64,000 nt of DNA from DATJOJ01 sp035507035 (GTDB taxonomy: Bacteria; Acidobacteriota; Terriglobia; Terriglobales; Acidobacteriaceae), in assembly GCA_035507035.1 (NCBI GenBank), contig DATJOJ010000061.1, positions 124,001 to 188,000 on the forward strand, read 5' to 3'. This document shows, one piece after another, positions 25,372 through 33,955 of the stretch; positions within the stretch are counted from its first letter, which is position 1, and each line of letters opens with the position of its first letter. The notes under the pieces are model-generated. The model saw only the letters and a program-made list of their open reading frames with translations, did not search any database and was not told the origin of the DNA. The translations under genes and the position numbers were made by a program.

Positions 25372-26469
25372 TTATCCCTGCAAGTATGCTCCCGGATCGT
25401 TAAATTGGCTTGGCTGACCTTTCGGCCACTGATACAGCTTTGCCACGTCAACCAGAATCTGTCCGTCGGGCGCAACCTGCACGTGCGCACGATCCATGGG
25501 ACGCGGCGCAGGCCCTTCGAAGTTAATCCCTTCACTGTCGTAGCCGCTGCCATGACAAGGACACTTGAATTTGTTCTCGCTAGGTTTCCAGTCGGGCGTG
25601 CACCCGAGATGGGTGCAGCGAGCATAAATCACGAACAATCGATCAGGAGTACGATCGACCCAGATGCGGTATTTCTGCTGCCACTTAGTATCGACGCCCA
25701 GACCGTAATCCGAGGGATAGCCGATCTTGAAAGTGGTCGCCGGTTCAAACAACGTACGTGGCAGAAAAAATCGGAAGAAGGCGATGAACCACGCCGTCAT
25801 GAAGGCGCCGAACGTCGCCCAGACCATGACGCGACGACTGCGATTGATCTCGTTGTCCTCGGGACCAACAGCCGCGACTCCCCCCGCAGCCGCAGCCTTC
25901 GAAGTTCCCACAGCAGGTGTGCCGACGTAGCGAGTTGGTGCGCCACCGCGGGCGACCGAAACTGCGGCCGATTGAACGACAGCTGGAGCCGCCGGTCTTG
26001 CAGCGGCGGGAGTTGGCGCTGCGGCTGCCGCGGGCGCTGCATCTGACACGGCTTCTGCCGGTTCACCCAGAAGAGCGGTGATTTCTGCGTCGTTGAGGGG
26101 AGGCAAGCTTTTGCGTCCCCTGCGAGCCTGCTCGGCCGCAATGGCGGATTTGCTCCACTTCTTTCCTTGCGCGACCCATTTGGCAACTTCTTCGCTGATT
26201 GCCCCGCTGGCGGCTGCAGCGGGTTTGGCAGGAGCTGCAGGCGCGGGAGTGACGGCGGCGGGCGGCGCCGTGGCTGCTGGAGCACCGTTGCCGCCTTCCC
26301 AGGACATCGGCACGCCGGCTTTTAGGGCTTCGACGTCCGCATCGCTGATCAGCGGAAGACCCTTGCGCTGGCGATAGGCCTGCTCCATCGCAATTACGGA
26401 GTTATTCAGCGCCTTCCGCGGCCATGGCGGAAGATGGCCCAGCATCCCTTTTGCGGACTCGTCTGCCAT
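25372..26469 (-). CDS. Rieske [2Fe-2S] protein with duplicated N-terminal module
   Basis: 365 residues. The C-terminal Rieske domain has both cluster motifs, CTHLGC and CPCHGSGY, plus the Pro loop GPAPRPMDRAHV. A TM lies at about 220-238. The first about 140 residues hold two copies of a helical unit: RKALNNSVIAMEQAYRQRKG LPLISDADVEALKAG and KKWSKSAIAAEQARRGRKS LPPLNDAEITALLG. These are joined by Ala/Pro-rich linkers, so the leader is cytoplasmic. Standard Rieske proteins lack this; its role is unknown. It is the first subunit gene of the bc run. Confidence 0.92.
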   Translation of the reverse strand: MADESAKGMLGHLPPWPRKALNNSVIAMEQAYRQRKGLPLISDADVEALKAGVPMSWEGGNGAPAATAPPAAVTPAPAAPAKPAAAASGAISEEVAKWVAQGKKWSKSAIAAEQARRGRKSLPPLNDAEITALLGEPAEAVSDAAPAAAAAPTPAAARPAAPAVVQSAAVSVARGGAPTRYVGTPAVGTSKAAAAGGVAAVGPEDNEINRSRRVMVWATFGAFMTAWFIAFFRFFLPRTLFEPATTFKIGYPSDYGLGVDTKWQQKYRIWVDRTPDRLFVIYARCTHLGCTPDWKPSENKFKCPCHGSGYDSEGINFEGPAPRPMDRAHVQVAPDGQILVDVAKLYQWPKGQPSQFNDPGAYLQG

Positions 26470-26498
26470 CCGACCTTACTCCTTTATTTCTGTGATGC

Positions 26499-27518
26499 TC
26501 AGTCCGCGGCGAAGGCCATCCGCCGGGCTGAAGATTCCTTCCCTAGCTCCACTCCAATCGCGGAGCCCACCAACTCCGCCAGCGCCGCAATAAACTTCGG
26601 CGAATTGTTTAATCCCTCTGTCATTTCAAATTGCTGAATGCCGAGTTCAAGCGCTTCATGCCGCGCCTCACGATCGATCTCCCCTAAAGTCTCGACGTGA
26701 TCAGAAACAAAGGAAATCGGCACTACGCATACCTGCCGAACTTTTTCGGCAGCCAGGTCCTTTAAAGTCCGGTGCAGCGAAGGCTGTAACCAGCGGCTTG
26801 CTCCCACCTTACTCTGATAACAAATATGATGCGCATTCGGCCATTCGCCAAATTCCATCAGCAAACGGACGGTCTCTTCGATGTGCGCCTGATAAGGATC
26901 CCCCTTCTCGATCACCGAAACCGGTACACTATGCGCGCTGAAGACTAAATGAACGCGGTAGCGATCGGCAAACCGGGTCAGCGTCTCGTCGACCTTCTCG
27001 GCTAGCGATTCCAGATACGTCGCATTGCGATAGAACGCGTCCACGGAACGGACGGGCAGATTATCGTGAAACTTCCGTCGCCACTCATTGAGGCTGCTGC
27101 CCGTCGTAGTACTCGAATACTGCGGATATAGCGGTAGAAGGACAACCTCGTCGCATTCCGCCGCGCGCAACTGCTCAATCGCTTCTTCGGTGAAAGGGTG
27201 CCAATAGCGCATGGCTACAAAGCACCGGGCATCGACGCCCAATTCCGTAAGCCTTAGTTGCAAACTGCGCGCCTGCTGCTCGGTGAACCTTCGCAACGGC
27301 GAACCGCCGCCGATGGAAGCGTAATGATGCTGAACCTTGCGTGCCCGTGTGCTGGAAATGAGCCGGGCCAGCGGTCTGCGGCCGATTCGCGCAAAAGGAA
27401 AATCGATAATTTCGGGATCGCAGAAAAGATTAAAGAGAAAAGGCTCTATCGCTTCCAGCGTGTCGGGGCCGCCGAGCTGAAAGAGCACTACACCAATACG
27501 CCGAGTTGAGTTTGCCAT
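26499..27518 (-). CDS. hemH: Ferrochelatase
   Basis: 339 residues from the ATG at 27518 (MANSTRRIGVVLFQLGGPDT). It inserts Fe2+ into protoporphyrin IX, or coproporphyrin III in the coproporphyrin-dependent branch, to make haem. Visible: LGGPDTLEAIEPFLFNLFCD, the active-site His in LVFSAHSVPVSVIEKGDPY, CYQSKVGASRWLQPSL and the Glu in PISFVSDHVETLGEID. It ends 29 nt before the Rieske start, so haem supply is likely co-transcribed with the bc complex. Confidence 0.95.
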   Translation of the reverse strand: MANSTRRIGVVLFQLGGPDTLEAIEPFLFNLFCDPEIIDFPFARIGRRPLARLISSTRARKVQHHYASIGGGSPLRRFTEQQARSLQLRLTELGVDARCFVAMRYWHPFTEEAIEQLRAAECDEVVLLPLYPQYSSTTTGSSLNEWRRKFHDNLPVRSVDAFYRNATYLESLAEKVDETLTRFADRYRVHLVFSAHSVPVSVIEKGDPYQAHIEETVRLLMEFGEWPNAHHICYQSKVGASRWLQPSLHRTLKDLAAEKVRQVCVVPISFVSDHVETLGEIDREARHEALELGIQQFEMTEGLNNSPKFIAALAELVGSAIGVELGKESSARRMAFAAD

Positions 27519-27741
27519 CCCCCTGGAATCCCTGCAGCACAAGGATGTTACTCAAACGTGTTAGGTTCGTCAAACGTAAAGTCGGCGCAATGGTTAATGA
27601 CTTGGCACAAGACTATTGTCTGATGGGTGGACTTGGACCTTGTCTCCGATTTCGATCGTCATCAAGTCTTCGCCCAGCACGATAGGCCCGGAATAAGTCT
27701 TCCGTGTGTGATTCCTCGGCGGTTATGGTTTCCATTCACCC

Positions 27742-28767
27742 TTACTCTCCTACCGCGGCTGGCGCAGTTTCCATCGCTTCGATGATCGAATCTGCGAACT
27801 CCAAAGTTCCCGCGTTGCCGCCGACATCGCGCGTCAATTTCTCGCGCGTCCGATAGACTTTTTCCAGCGCATTGCGAATTTTGAGCGCTGCGTCGAACTC
27901 TCCAAGATGCCGCAGCATCAGAAGGGAACAGCGAATCACCGCCGTGGGATTGGCCAGATTCTTTCCCGCAATATCCGGCGCCGAACCGTGCACCGCTTCA
28001 AAAATCGCGCAACGATCGCCAAAGTTCGCGCTCGGCACCATCCCGAGTCCTCCGATAAAGGCCGCGCATAAATCCGAAATAATATCTCCATAAAGATTTT
28101 CCATGACCATCACGTCGTACTGGTAAGGATTCATGACAAGCTGCATGCAGGTGTTGTCTACGATGTGCTCGGCGTACTGAATATCCGGAAAGCCCTTGGC
28201 CACATTTCGGCAGCAGCGCAGAAATAATCCGTCGGACAACTTCATGATATTGGCCTTATGAATCGCGTGGATCTTCTTTCGCTGATTCTTTCGAGCGTAT
28301 TCGAAAGCGAACTTGGCAATTCGCGTTGAGGCTTTCTCCGTAATGATCTTCAGGCTCTCCACCACGCCCGGAACCACTTCGTGTTCGAGGCCGGAATATA
28401 GGCTCTCGGTATTTTCCCGCACGATAACCAGGTCGACTTCCGGATAGCGCGTGGGGATGTGCGGCAGATTGCGAATCGGCCGGAAGTTTGCGTAGAGCTC
28501 GAAGCGCTTGCGCAGTTCCACGTTGATGCTCGCAAATCCGCCGCCAATCGGCGTTGTCACCGGACCTTTCAACCCTACGTGCGTGCGTTCGATCGATTCG
28601 GTCAGCTCTTTCGGAATGTATTCGTGGTATTTCTCGTAGGCTTCGGCGCCTGCCGCAAAGCTTTCCCATTCGAATTTGACGCCGGTCGCTTCAAGTATGC
28701 GCACCGCCGCTTGGGTCACTTCGGGTCCAATGCCATCGCCGGGAATGAGGGTGACTCTGTAGGACAT
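27742..28767 (-). CDS. Isocitrate/isopropylmalate dehydrogenase family (NAD-IDH-like)
   Basis: 341 residues. It catalyses metal-dependent oxidative decarboxylation of a 2-hydroxy acid. The family signature spans NLYGDIISDLCAAFIGGLGM. Substrate-side residues are GPVTTPIGGGFASINVELRK and VIVRENTESLYSGLEHEVVP; the nucleotide side is FEAVHGSAPDIAGKNLANPT. The first of these fits the NAD-dependent isocitrate dehydrogenase branch better than LeuB. No other leu genes are adjacent. Confidence 0.88.
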   Translation of the reverse strand: MSYRVTLIPGDGIGPEVTQAAVRILEATGVKFEWESFAAGAEAYEKYHEYIPKELTESIERTHVGLKGPVTTPIGGGFASINVELRKRFELYANFRPIRNLPHIPTRYPEVDLVIVRENTESLYSGLEHEVVPGVVESLKIITEKASTRIAKFAFEYARKNQRKKIHAIHKANIMKLSDGLFLRCCRNVAKGFPDIQYAEHIVDNTCMQLVMNPYQYDVMVMENLYGDIISDLCAAFIGGLGMVPSANFGDRCAIFEAVHGSAPDIAGKNLANPTAVIRCSLLMLRHLGEFDAALKIRNALEKVYRTREKLTRDVGGNAGTLEFADSIIEAMETAPAAVGE

Positions 28768-28899
28768 AAGATCGCGGAAGACTTGCGCTCTCGCCGGTAG
28801 ATACAGGAAAGTGGCTGGTCCAGCTCGTTTTCCCAGAGGGCGTTATCCCGACGGCCCATGCTTTTTCCAGCGGGCCGAGGGATCTCACGAGCATCAGTT

Positions 28900-29397
28900 T
28901 TATTGCGTTTTTACCGGACTCTTACCACGCACTTCCTGCACATCTTTACTTTTGACCAGATCTTTCAGTTCGGTCATGAATTCATGGACATCTTTGAAAT
29001 CAAGATAAACCGAGGCGAAACGCACATACGCAACTTTGTCATAACGGCGAAGGCGGTTCATGATCAACTCGCCGATCTCGCTGGTTTTCCGCTCCCGCTC
29101 CGCCGATTCGATCACGAAACCCTCGGCTTCGTTTACGATCTGCTCTAGCTTTCCCATTGGAACTGGCCGCTTTTCGCACGCGCGCAGTAGGCCATTCAAG
29201 ACTTTCTGCCGATCGAACTTTTCACGGCGTCCATCCTTTTTCACCACCATGTAGGGAATTTCGTCAATGCGTTCGTAGGTGGTAAAGCGCTTGCCGCACT
29301 TCAGGCACTCGCGCCGCCGGCGGATGGCATCCGCCTCCTTGCTCTCGCGCGAATCAACTACTTTGTCATTGGCAAAGCCGCAGAAAGGACACTTCAT
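28900..29397 (-). CDS. nrdR: Transcriptional repressor NrdR
   Basis: 165 residues. It represses ribonucleotide reductase genes in an ATP/dATP-dependent way. The N-terminal zinc ribbon is CPFCGFANDKVVDSRE and ECLKCGKRFTTYERID. The ATP-cone follows (YMVVKKDGRREKFDRQKVLN ... VAYVRFASVYLDFKDVHEFM). The C-terminal tail is slightly longer than usual and lysine-rich. No nrd gene lies in the window, so its targets are elsewhere. Confidence 0.97.
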   Translation of the reverse strand: MKCPFCGFANDKVVDSRESKEADAIRRRRECLKCGKRFTTYERIDEIPYMVVKKDGRREKFDRQKVLNGLLRACEKRPVPMGKLEQIVNEAEGFVIESAERERKTSEIGELIMNRLRRYDKVAYVRFASVYLDFKDVHEFMTELKDLVKSKDVQEVRGKSPVKTQ

Positions 29398-29449
29398 AGC
29401 CAGTGGTTATCTATTGATTGTAGCAGGAGGGCCCGTAGTGCTTGGGACA

Positions 29450-30526
29450 TCAGGCGCCGGGGGAGTCAGGGATCACAGCGCTGGCTTCGGCCTGCTCACT
29501 CTCTTTTGCCACTTTGCGCAGCGACAGTCGCTCGTGATGCGCAAAAGCCAAGCCAACCGGAACCACCGCGACGAATGTCACCAGCCACAGCAAAATTCCG
29601 CAACTGACCGCCAGTTCTCGCGGGACATGAAAGACTTTGTCCAGCGCTTCGATGGTTGCCAGTTGCGAACCACCGCCGACGCCCGGAAGCTGCAGCATCG
29701 ATCCCACCATGCTCGATCCCATCAGCAGTAGAACCCGCGTGACGCTCATCTCGTGCATCGGGCCGCCGTAAGCATGGGCGACTTCTTGGTAAGAGACGGC
29801 GATGAGCCACCACATCACCAGCGATACCACCGAAAGCTGCAGAAGAGAGAATGCACCATGAATGGTATCGAGGCCGCCGGCAAATTCACGCACACGCTGC
29901 GCGATCCGGTGACCTAGATTCTTTGCCAAGTGCGAAAACTGTCGCTCGATCCAATTCGCGATCGCTGGCCCCTTGTAGTAGAGAAGCGTAGCCCCCAACA
30001 ACAATCCCAGAACCAAACCGGAAAGCAGGTATCCGGCCAGATGAAGCCAGTGATAGTAAATCGGCCTCTCCATAGCGAAAGCCCGCAACTTAGTGGGCAG
30101 AAAAATTGCCGCCACTATAATTACGGTGAAAGCCGCGAGATCGAAAATCCGTTCCACAGCCCACACCGCCAGCTGAGAAGAGAATGTCAGGTTCACCCGC
30201 CGCGCGATCAGATATGGCCGAATCAGCTCTCCCGGACGCCCCAGGATCGCGAGCGCAGTAAATCCAACCAGCGTGGGAGAGACCAGGGATGTGATCGTAG
30301 TTTCTTTGCGAACCGGACGCAGAAAGATTTTCCATCTCACCGCACGCAGAAGGTAGGCGATGTAAATCAGAATAATTCCATGAACGACCTCACGCCAGGC
30401 AACATCCCGCGTGTTCTCCAAGAACTTTTGCCAGTCAAATGTGCGCCATTCGCGGAATTGCAAATAGACCAGCGCAGCAAGCACCGCAAACACAAGTCCG
30501 TAGAGGATGACGCGCTGTTTATTCAT
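29450..30526 (-). CDS. Flippase-like/LPG-synthase transmembrane-domain protein (UPF0104)
   Basis: 358 residues with about eight TM helices. The family pattern is visible in LLRAVRWKIFLRPVRKETTI, LVGFTALAILGRPGELIRPY and LQLPGVGGGSQLATIEALDK. These proteins resemble the membrane domain of MprF and are linked to flipping or modifying lipids or polyprenyl carriers. The soluble transferase domain of MprF is absent. It sits 66 nt after the lytic transglycosylase, so an envelope role is likely. Confidence 0.85.
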   Translation of the reverse strand: MNKQRVILYGLVFAVLAALVYLQFREWRTFDWQKFLENTRDVAWREVVHGIILIYIAYLLRAVRWKIFLRPVRKETTITSLVSPTLVGFTALAILGRPGELIRPYLIARRVNLTFSSQLAVWAVERIFDLAAFTVIIVAAIFLPTKLRAFAMERPIYYHWLHLAGYLLSGLVLGLLLGATLLYYKGPAIANWIERQFSHLAKNLGHRIAQRVREFAGGLDTIHGAFSLLQLSVVSLVMWWLIAVSYQEVAHAYGGPMHEMSVTRVLLLMGSSMVGSMLQLPGVGGGSQLATIEALDKVFHVPRELAVSCGILLWLVTFVAVVPVGLAFAHHERLSLRKVAKESEQAEASAVIPDSPGA

Positions 30527-30592
30527 GGTCAGAAGGGTTCAGATGCCGAGCACGAGGTACTCTTGCCAAGGTAAACGACAAGCAGGCGAGGG

Positions 30593-31369
30593 TCAACGGA
30601 GGTTGGCGCGCAGGTCTTCGGAATGCGGAGGCGAGTTCGATTTGGTCTGCTTAACGGTATGGCTCCGATGAGAGGCCGCTGCTCGTTCTTGAGCTAACTT
30701 TTTGTGATTAAAGTCGCGAACGATTTTTGCCACATAAGCTTGCGTTTCGGCATACGGCGGCACGCCATGAAATTGATCCACGCGCTGCGGACCAGCGTTA
30801 TACGCCGCAAGCGCCTTTACCAGGTTGAAGTTGTAGTATTCGAGTAATGCGCGCAGGTAGCGCGTGCCCCCATCGACATTGGCGCCGGGATCCATTGCGT
30901 TGGCAACACCTAAGTGTGCCGCGGTCTGCGGCATCAACTGCATTAACCCTTGGGCTCCCTTTGGCGAAACGGCCCTGGGGTTGAAGTCACTCTCCGCATG
31001 AATCACGCTGTTCACCAGGTCGGGATCGAGCCGGTAACGGGCGCTGGCATCGTTGACCATATTTGGTAAGGTGTTCGCAGCTTGTGGCGTTCCTGAATCG
31101 GTTAAAGATATGTCCGGCTCAAAGCGCACAATATCGGCAGTTGGAATATCGACGTACCCGGCCTCGTCGGTTTTGCTTAAATAAAGACGCGTGACCGCTC
31201 CCACTACTTGCCGCCGCTCGTGGCGGATCGAGAAGCCGTTATTCAAAATGGCGACGTCAGCGGCACAAGCCGAAATTCCTGACATCACAAGAACCAATAC
31301 GAACACTGCCAGCCTTGGCAGATGTTGAGTCGTGCCCCTTAACGACCGAAGTTTGCCGTTCTTAAACAC
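30593..31369 (-). CDS. Lytic transglycosylase (SLT family)
   Basis: 258 residues, exported (PRLAVFVLVLVMSGISACAA; no clear lipobox). The catalytic Glu is in SVIHAESDFNPRAVSPKGAQ, followed by GLMQLMPQTAAHLGV, GGTRYLRALLEYYN and ALAAYNAGPQRV, the complete SLT signature. It cleaves glycan strands of peptidoglycan in the periplasm. It overlaps the upstream HAD gene by 8 nt, so they are coupled. Confidence 0.93.
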   Translation of the reverse strand: MFKNGKLRSLRGTTQHLPRLAVFVLVLVMSGISACAADVAILNNGFSIRHERRQVVGAVTRLYLSKTDEAGYVDIPTADIVRFEPDISLTDSGTPQAANTLPNMVNDASARYRLDPDLVNSVIHAESDFNPRAVSPKGAQGLMQLMPQTAAHLGVANAMDPGANVDGGTRYLRALLEYYNFNLVKALAAYNAGPQRVDQFHGVPPYAETQAYVAKIVRDFNHKKLAQERAAASHRSHTVKQTKSNSPPHSEDLRANLR

Positions 31370-32219
31370 TGACTCGAGACCTACTTAGCACCTTTTCAAT
31401 TGCCGTGGCGACCCCGTTTTCGCCATTCGACAGGGTCACTTCCCAACCGCGTCCGCGCAGTTCTTCAGATGCATTTCCCATGATAAATGGCACACCCGCG
31501 AAGGCAAGCATCTCTATATCGTTATAGTTATCACCAATGGCCATGACCTGTTCGCGGGGGATACCGCGATATTTGGCCCATCGTTCTAATGCGTGGCCCT
31601 TAGAGCACCCCAGGTTCAGCACATCGACAATGGACAAATCCCGCACCGGATACTCGGTTCGCAGAACCGTGATGTCTTTTTCCATGCCGCTTGCTGCTAT
31701 CGCCGTCAGAACCTGATGCATGCGGGCAATAGGCCCGCAGAACATGGCTTGCACCGGATCGCTGGTTATCGACTTTTCGATCGGAATCACAAAATCGATG
31801 TATTCCAGATTCTTTTCCAGCCAGCGCTGGATGCTGCCATTCAGCTCGCGCATATGCTCGAGCACAATTGCGCCCTTATGCTCGACGTCGAAGGTAAGAA
31901 CGGTATTACCTCTGAATTCTTGCATGGCTTGGCACAATTTCAGGCAGGTTGCAGCCGGCAGCAGATCGCGATGAAAACTCTCTCCGGAGAGGGACCGCGT
32001 GACAGCTCCGTTAGAGCTGATCAGGCAAACATCGAAACCCAGCTGCTGAACAATGGGAAGCGCGAAGGTATGGCGTCTTCCGGTCACGACGGCGACTTGA
32101 ACGCCCTCTTCATTGGCGCGGCGCAGCGCAGCCAGATCCACGGCAGAAATCTGGAATTGGGGATTGAGCAGGGTGCCGTCGATATCGACGGCTAGAAGGC
32201 GAATGGACGGCGTCACCAT
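31362..32219 (-). CDS. Cof-type HAD-IIB phosphatase
   Basis: 285 residues. HAD motifs: DIDGTLLNPQ (I), VAVVTGRRHTFALP (II), KGHALERWAKYRG (III) and AIGDNYNDIEMLAFAG (IV). A C2-type cap lies between. It is a cytoplasmic phosphatase, typically acting on sugar phosphates or cofactors; the substrate cannot be read from the sequence. Confidence 0.92.
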   Translation of the reverse strand: MVTPSIRLLAVDIDGTLLNPQFQISAVDLAALRRANEEGVQVAVVTGRRHTFALPIVQQLGFDVCLISSNGAVTRSLSGESFHRDLLPAATCLKLCQAMQEFRGNTVLTFDVEHKGAIVLEHMRELNGSIQRWLEKNLEYIDFVIPIEKSITSDPVQAMFCGPIARMHQVLTAIAASGMEKDITVLRTEYPVRDLSIVDVLNLGCSKGHALERWAKYRGIPREQVMAIGDNYNDIEMLAFAGVPFIMGNASEELRGRGWEVTLSNGENGVATAIEKVLSRSRVSV

Positions 32220-32253
32220 TCATAATTTTAGCATTCGCTGACTTGCTGCCGAC

Positions 32254-32727
32254 TCACGAGTACCTCTTTACCGCCAGCGCCATCGGCGGACCAATAACGA
32301 TCATGTGCCCGATGAAGTCCACCGCAATCGTCAGTGCCGTGTGCTGAAATTTAGGTGCCGCGGAGAGCGGTACCACGATGTAGTGCATGAAAAAGTAAAT
32401 CGCGACGCCGTATAGGGCACCCCAGAAAAGAGCCTGTCGCGCGAGGAAGGTAAGCTTGCGGCTGGCGGCGTAGAACACCAGCGTCGCCACAAAGGTGATC
32501 ACATACTCGAGAAAGATGCCGAGAATCGCGGTCGGCCAGCCGCCGTCAAAAGACTTTATCCCCAGCAGTCCGCTGGCGATGGCGTGAGGAATGGTTTGAA
32601 CGCCAATGCCGCGAAACGCGTAGAACGTCATGATGTAGGTCAGATCTAGCGTTCCGGAGATCAATCCGCCCCACACCACGGCATGCAATGCACCGCTTCT
32701 CCGTGCGACCGCTGCTGCTGTCTGCAT
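32254..32727 (-). CDS. Membrane protein, 157 aa
   Basis: Start at 32727, preceded by GGGAGGCGG. Four TM helices; the first carries AVVWGGLISGTLDLTYIMTF and a later one IYFFMHYIVVPLSAAP. It resembles uncharacterised acidobacterial inner-membrane proteins of this size; I cannot assign a function. It lies just upstream of the HAD gene (34 nt), possibly in the same transcript, and is divergent from the TPR gene. Confidence 0.72.
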   Translation of the reverse strand: MQTAAAVARRSGALHAVVWGGLISGTLDLTYIMTFYAFRGIGVQTIPHAIASGLLGIKSFDGGWPTAILGIFLEYVITFVATLVFYAASRKLTFLARQALFWGALYGVAIYFFMHYIVVPLSAAPKFQHTALTIAVDFIGHMIVIGPPMALAVKRYS

Positions 32728-32879
32728 AAGTCCGCCTCCCGAGCTGAACCACAATGCCCCAACTATCGGACGGAAACGGCCAACAAATGGATGCTTTCGG
32801 GTCACGAGCCTACAAGGTATCGCAACCAATGGCTGTGCACAGAACATGATCCTCCAGACCTGATATATTCCATCAACGC

Positions 32880-33620
32880 ATGGGATATCTGCTTTTCTGG
32901 ATTTTTTCCTGGTGGGGGTTCATCCTCCAGGGCGTGGCGATCGTGCACTTCATTCGCCGCCGTCCTGATTGGTTTTGGCTGTTTATCATCATCTTTCTCG
33001 GCGGTTGGGGTGCACTCATTTACATAGCCGTGGAAATGGTCCCCGACGCCGGGCTATTACGGCAATCCTTCAAAACATTTCCCCGCCGCCGCAGAATTCA
33101 CGAACTCGAATCTGCCATTTTGGATAATCCTTCGGCAGGCAACTATGAAGAGTTAGGCGATCTCTATCTCGAAGAAGGGAAGTACGCCCGCGCCCGCCAG
33201 TGCTTCGACGAATCAATTTCGGCACGTACCGATTCGCCCGATCCCTTTTATCGGCGCGGAATCGCTGAGATCGAGCTCGGAGATTTCCCCGCAGCAGTAA
33301 CAGATCTCGAGCGCGTCGTTAGTAAAGATGCTCAGTACGATTTTCATCGCGCCGCCGGATTGTTGGCACATGCATACGCGAACACCGGTCAGCCCGAAAA
33401 GGCCGAGGCGCTATTCCAACAAGTTGTAAAAATTTCGACCGCCTCCGAGACATACTACAACTACGCAAATTTTCTCTTGTCCCAAGGACGTAACGCTGAG
33501 GCTCGTGAGTGGGCGCAACGCATTCTCGCGAAAAAGCCGACCATGCCTGGGTATCTGCGGCGTCGCGAACGGCCATGGTTTCGCCGGGCGAGTGCACTGT
33601 TACTGCGAGTTCGCGCGTAA
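32880..33620 (+). CDS. Membrane-anchored TPR protein
   Basis: 246 residues. Two N-terminal TM helices (LLFWIFSWWGFILQGVAIVH; WFWLFIIIFLGGWGALIYIA) are followed by three to four TPR units, e.g. YEELGDLYLEEGKYARARQC and HAYANTGQPEKAEALFQQVV. The C-terminus is basic. It is likely a scaffold; partners unknown. It converges on the sulfite-oxidase locus. Confidence 0.8.
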   Translation: MGYLLFWIFSWWGFILQGVAIVHFIRRRPDWFWLFIIIFLGGWGALIYIAVEMVPDAGLLRQSFKTFPRRRRIHELESAILDNPSAGNYEELGDLYLEEGKYARARQCFDESISARTDSPDPFYRRGIAEIELGDFPAAVTDLERVVSKDAQYDFHRAAGLLAHAYANTGQPEKAEALFQQVVKISTASETYYNYANFLLSQGRNAEAREWAQRILAKKPTMPGYLRRRERPWFRRASALLLRVRA

Positions 33621-33628
33621 CTATTCGA

Positions 33629-33955
33629 TCAAGGCTTTTTTGACGTTCGCGGCATCGGATCGGGAGCTTTGTCGGGCGGGAAATTAGTGCTCAGGTATTC
33701 AATGAAGGAATCGCGATCCGCCGCCTCCACTACCGCTCCCCATTTGATCATTTTGTCGACTTCCTTGGTCCATGCGCCCTTGCTAAGCCGCTGCTGAACG
33801 ATGATTCGCGAGCTGTGACACTCGGTGCAGGCTGTCGTCACTTTTGTTTGCATGGTCCCGTAGGGCAACTCAAGCGACTGCGCCTGAAGCCATATGCCGA
33901 AGCAGAAGAAGCAGTAGCAGAAGAAGAGACACGACAAGTTACGATGCCTGAACAT
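33629..33955 (-). CDS. Monohaem c-type cytochrome, sulfite dehydrogenase SorB-like
   Basis: 108 residues with a signal peptide and one haem site, CTECH at about residue 43. It begins 17 nt before the end of the molybdenum enzyme gene, so translation is coupled. In SorAB-type sulfite dehydrogenases a small cytochrome accepts electrons from the Mo subunit; this fits size and context. The distal Met candidate is DKMIKWGAVVE. The signal-peptide region is unusually rich in Cys and Phe. Confidence 0.8.
   Translation of the reverse strand: MFRHRNLSCLFFCYCFFCFGIWLQAQSLELPYGTMQTKVTTACTECHSSRIIVQQRLSKGAWTKEVDKMIKWGAVVEAADRDSFIEYLSTNFPPDKAPDPMPRTSKKP

Noticed and set aside
27519..27741. Possible small gene on the minus strand (KTYSGPIVLGEDLMTIEIGD)
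   Set aside because: No start codon with ribosome site, a stop just upstream, and no family recognised; may be a remnant.
33319..33597. 92-residue minus-strand frame
   Set aside because: Antisense shadow of the TPR gene.
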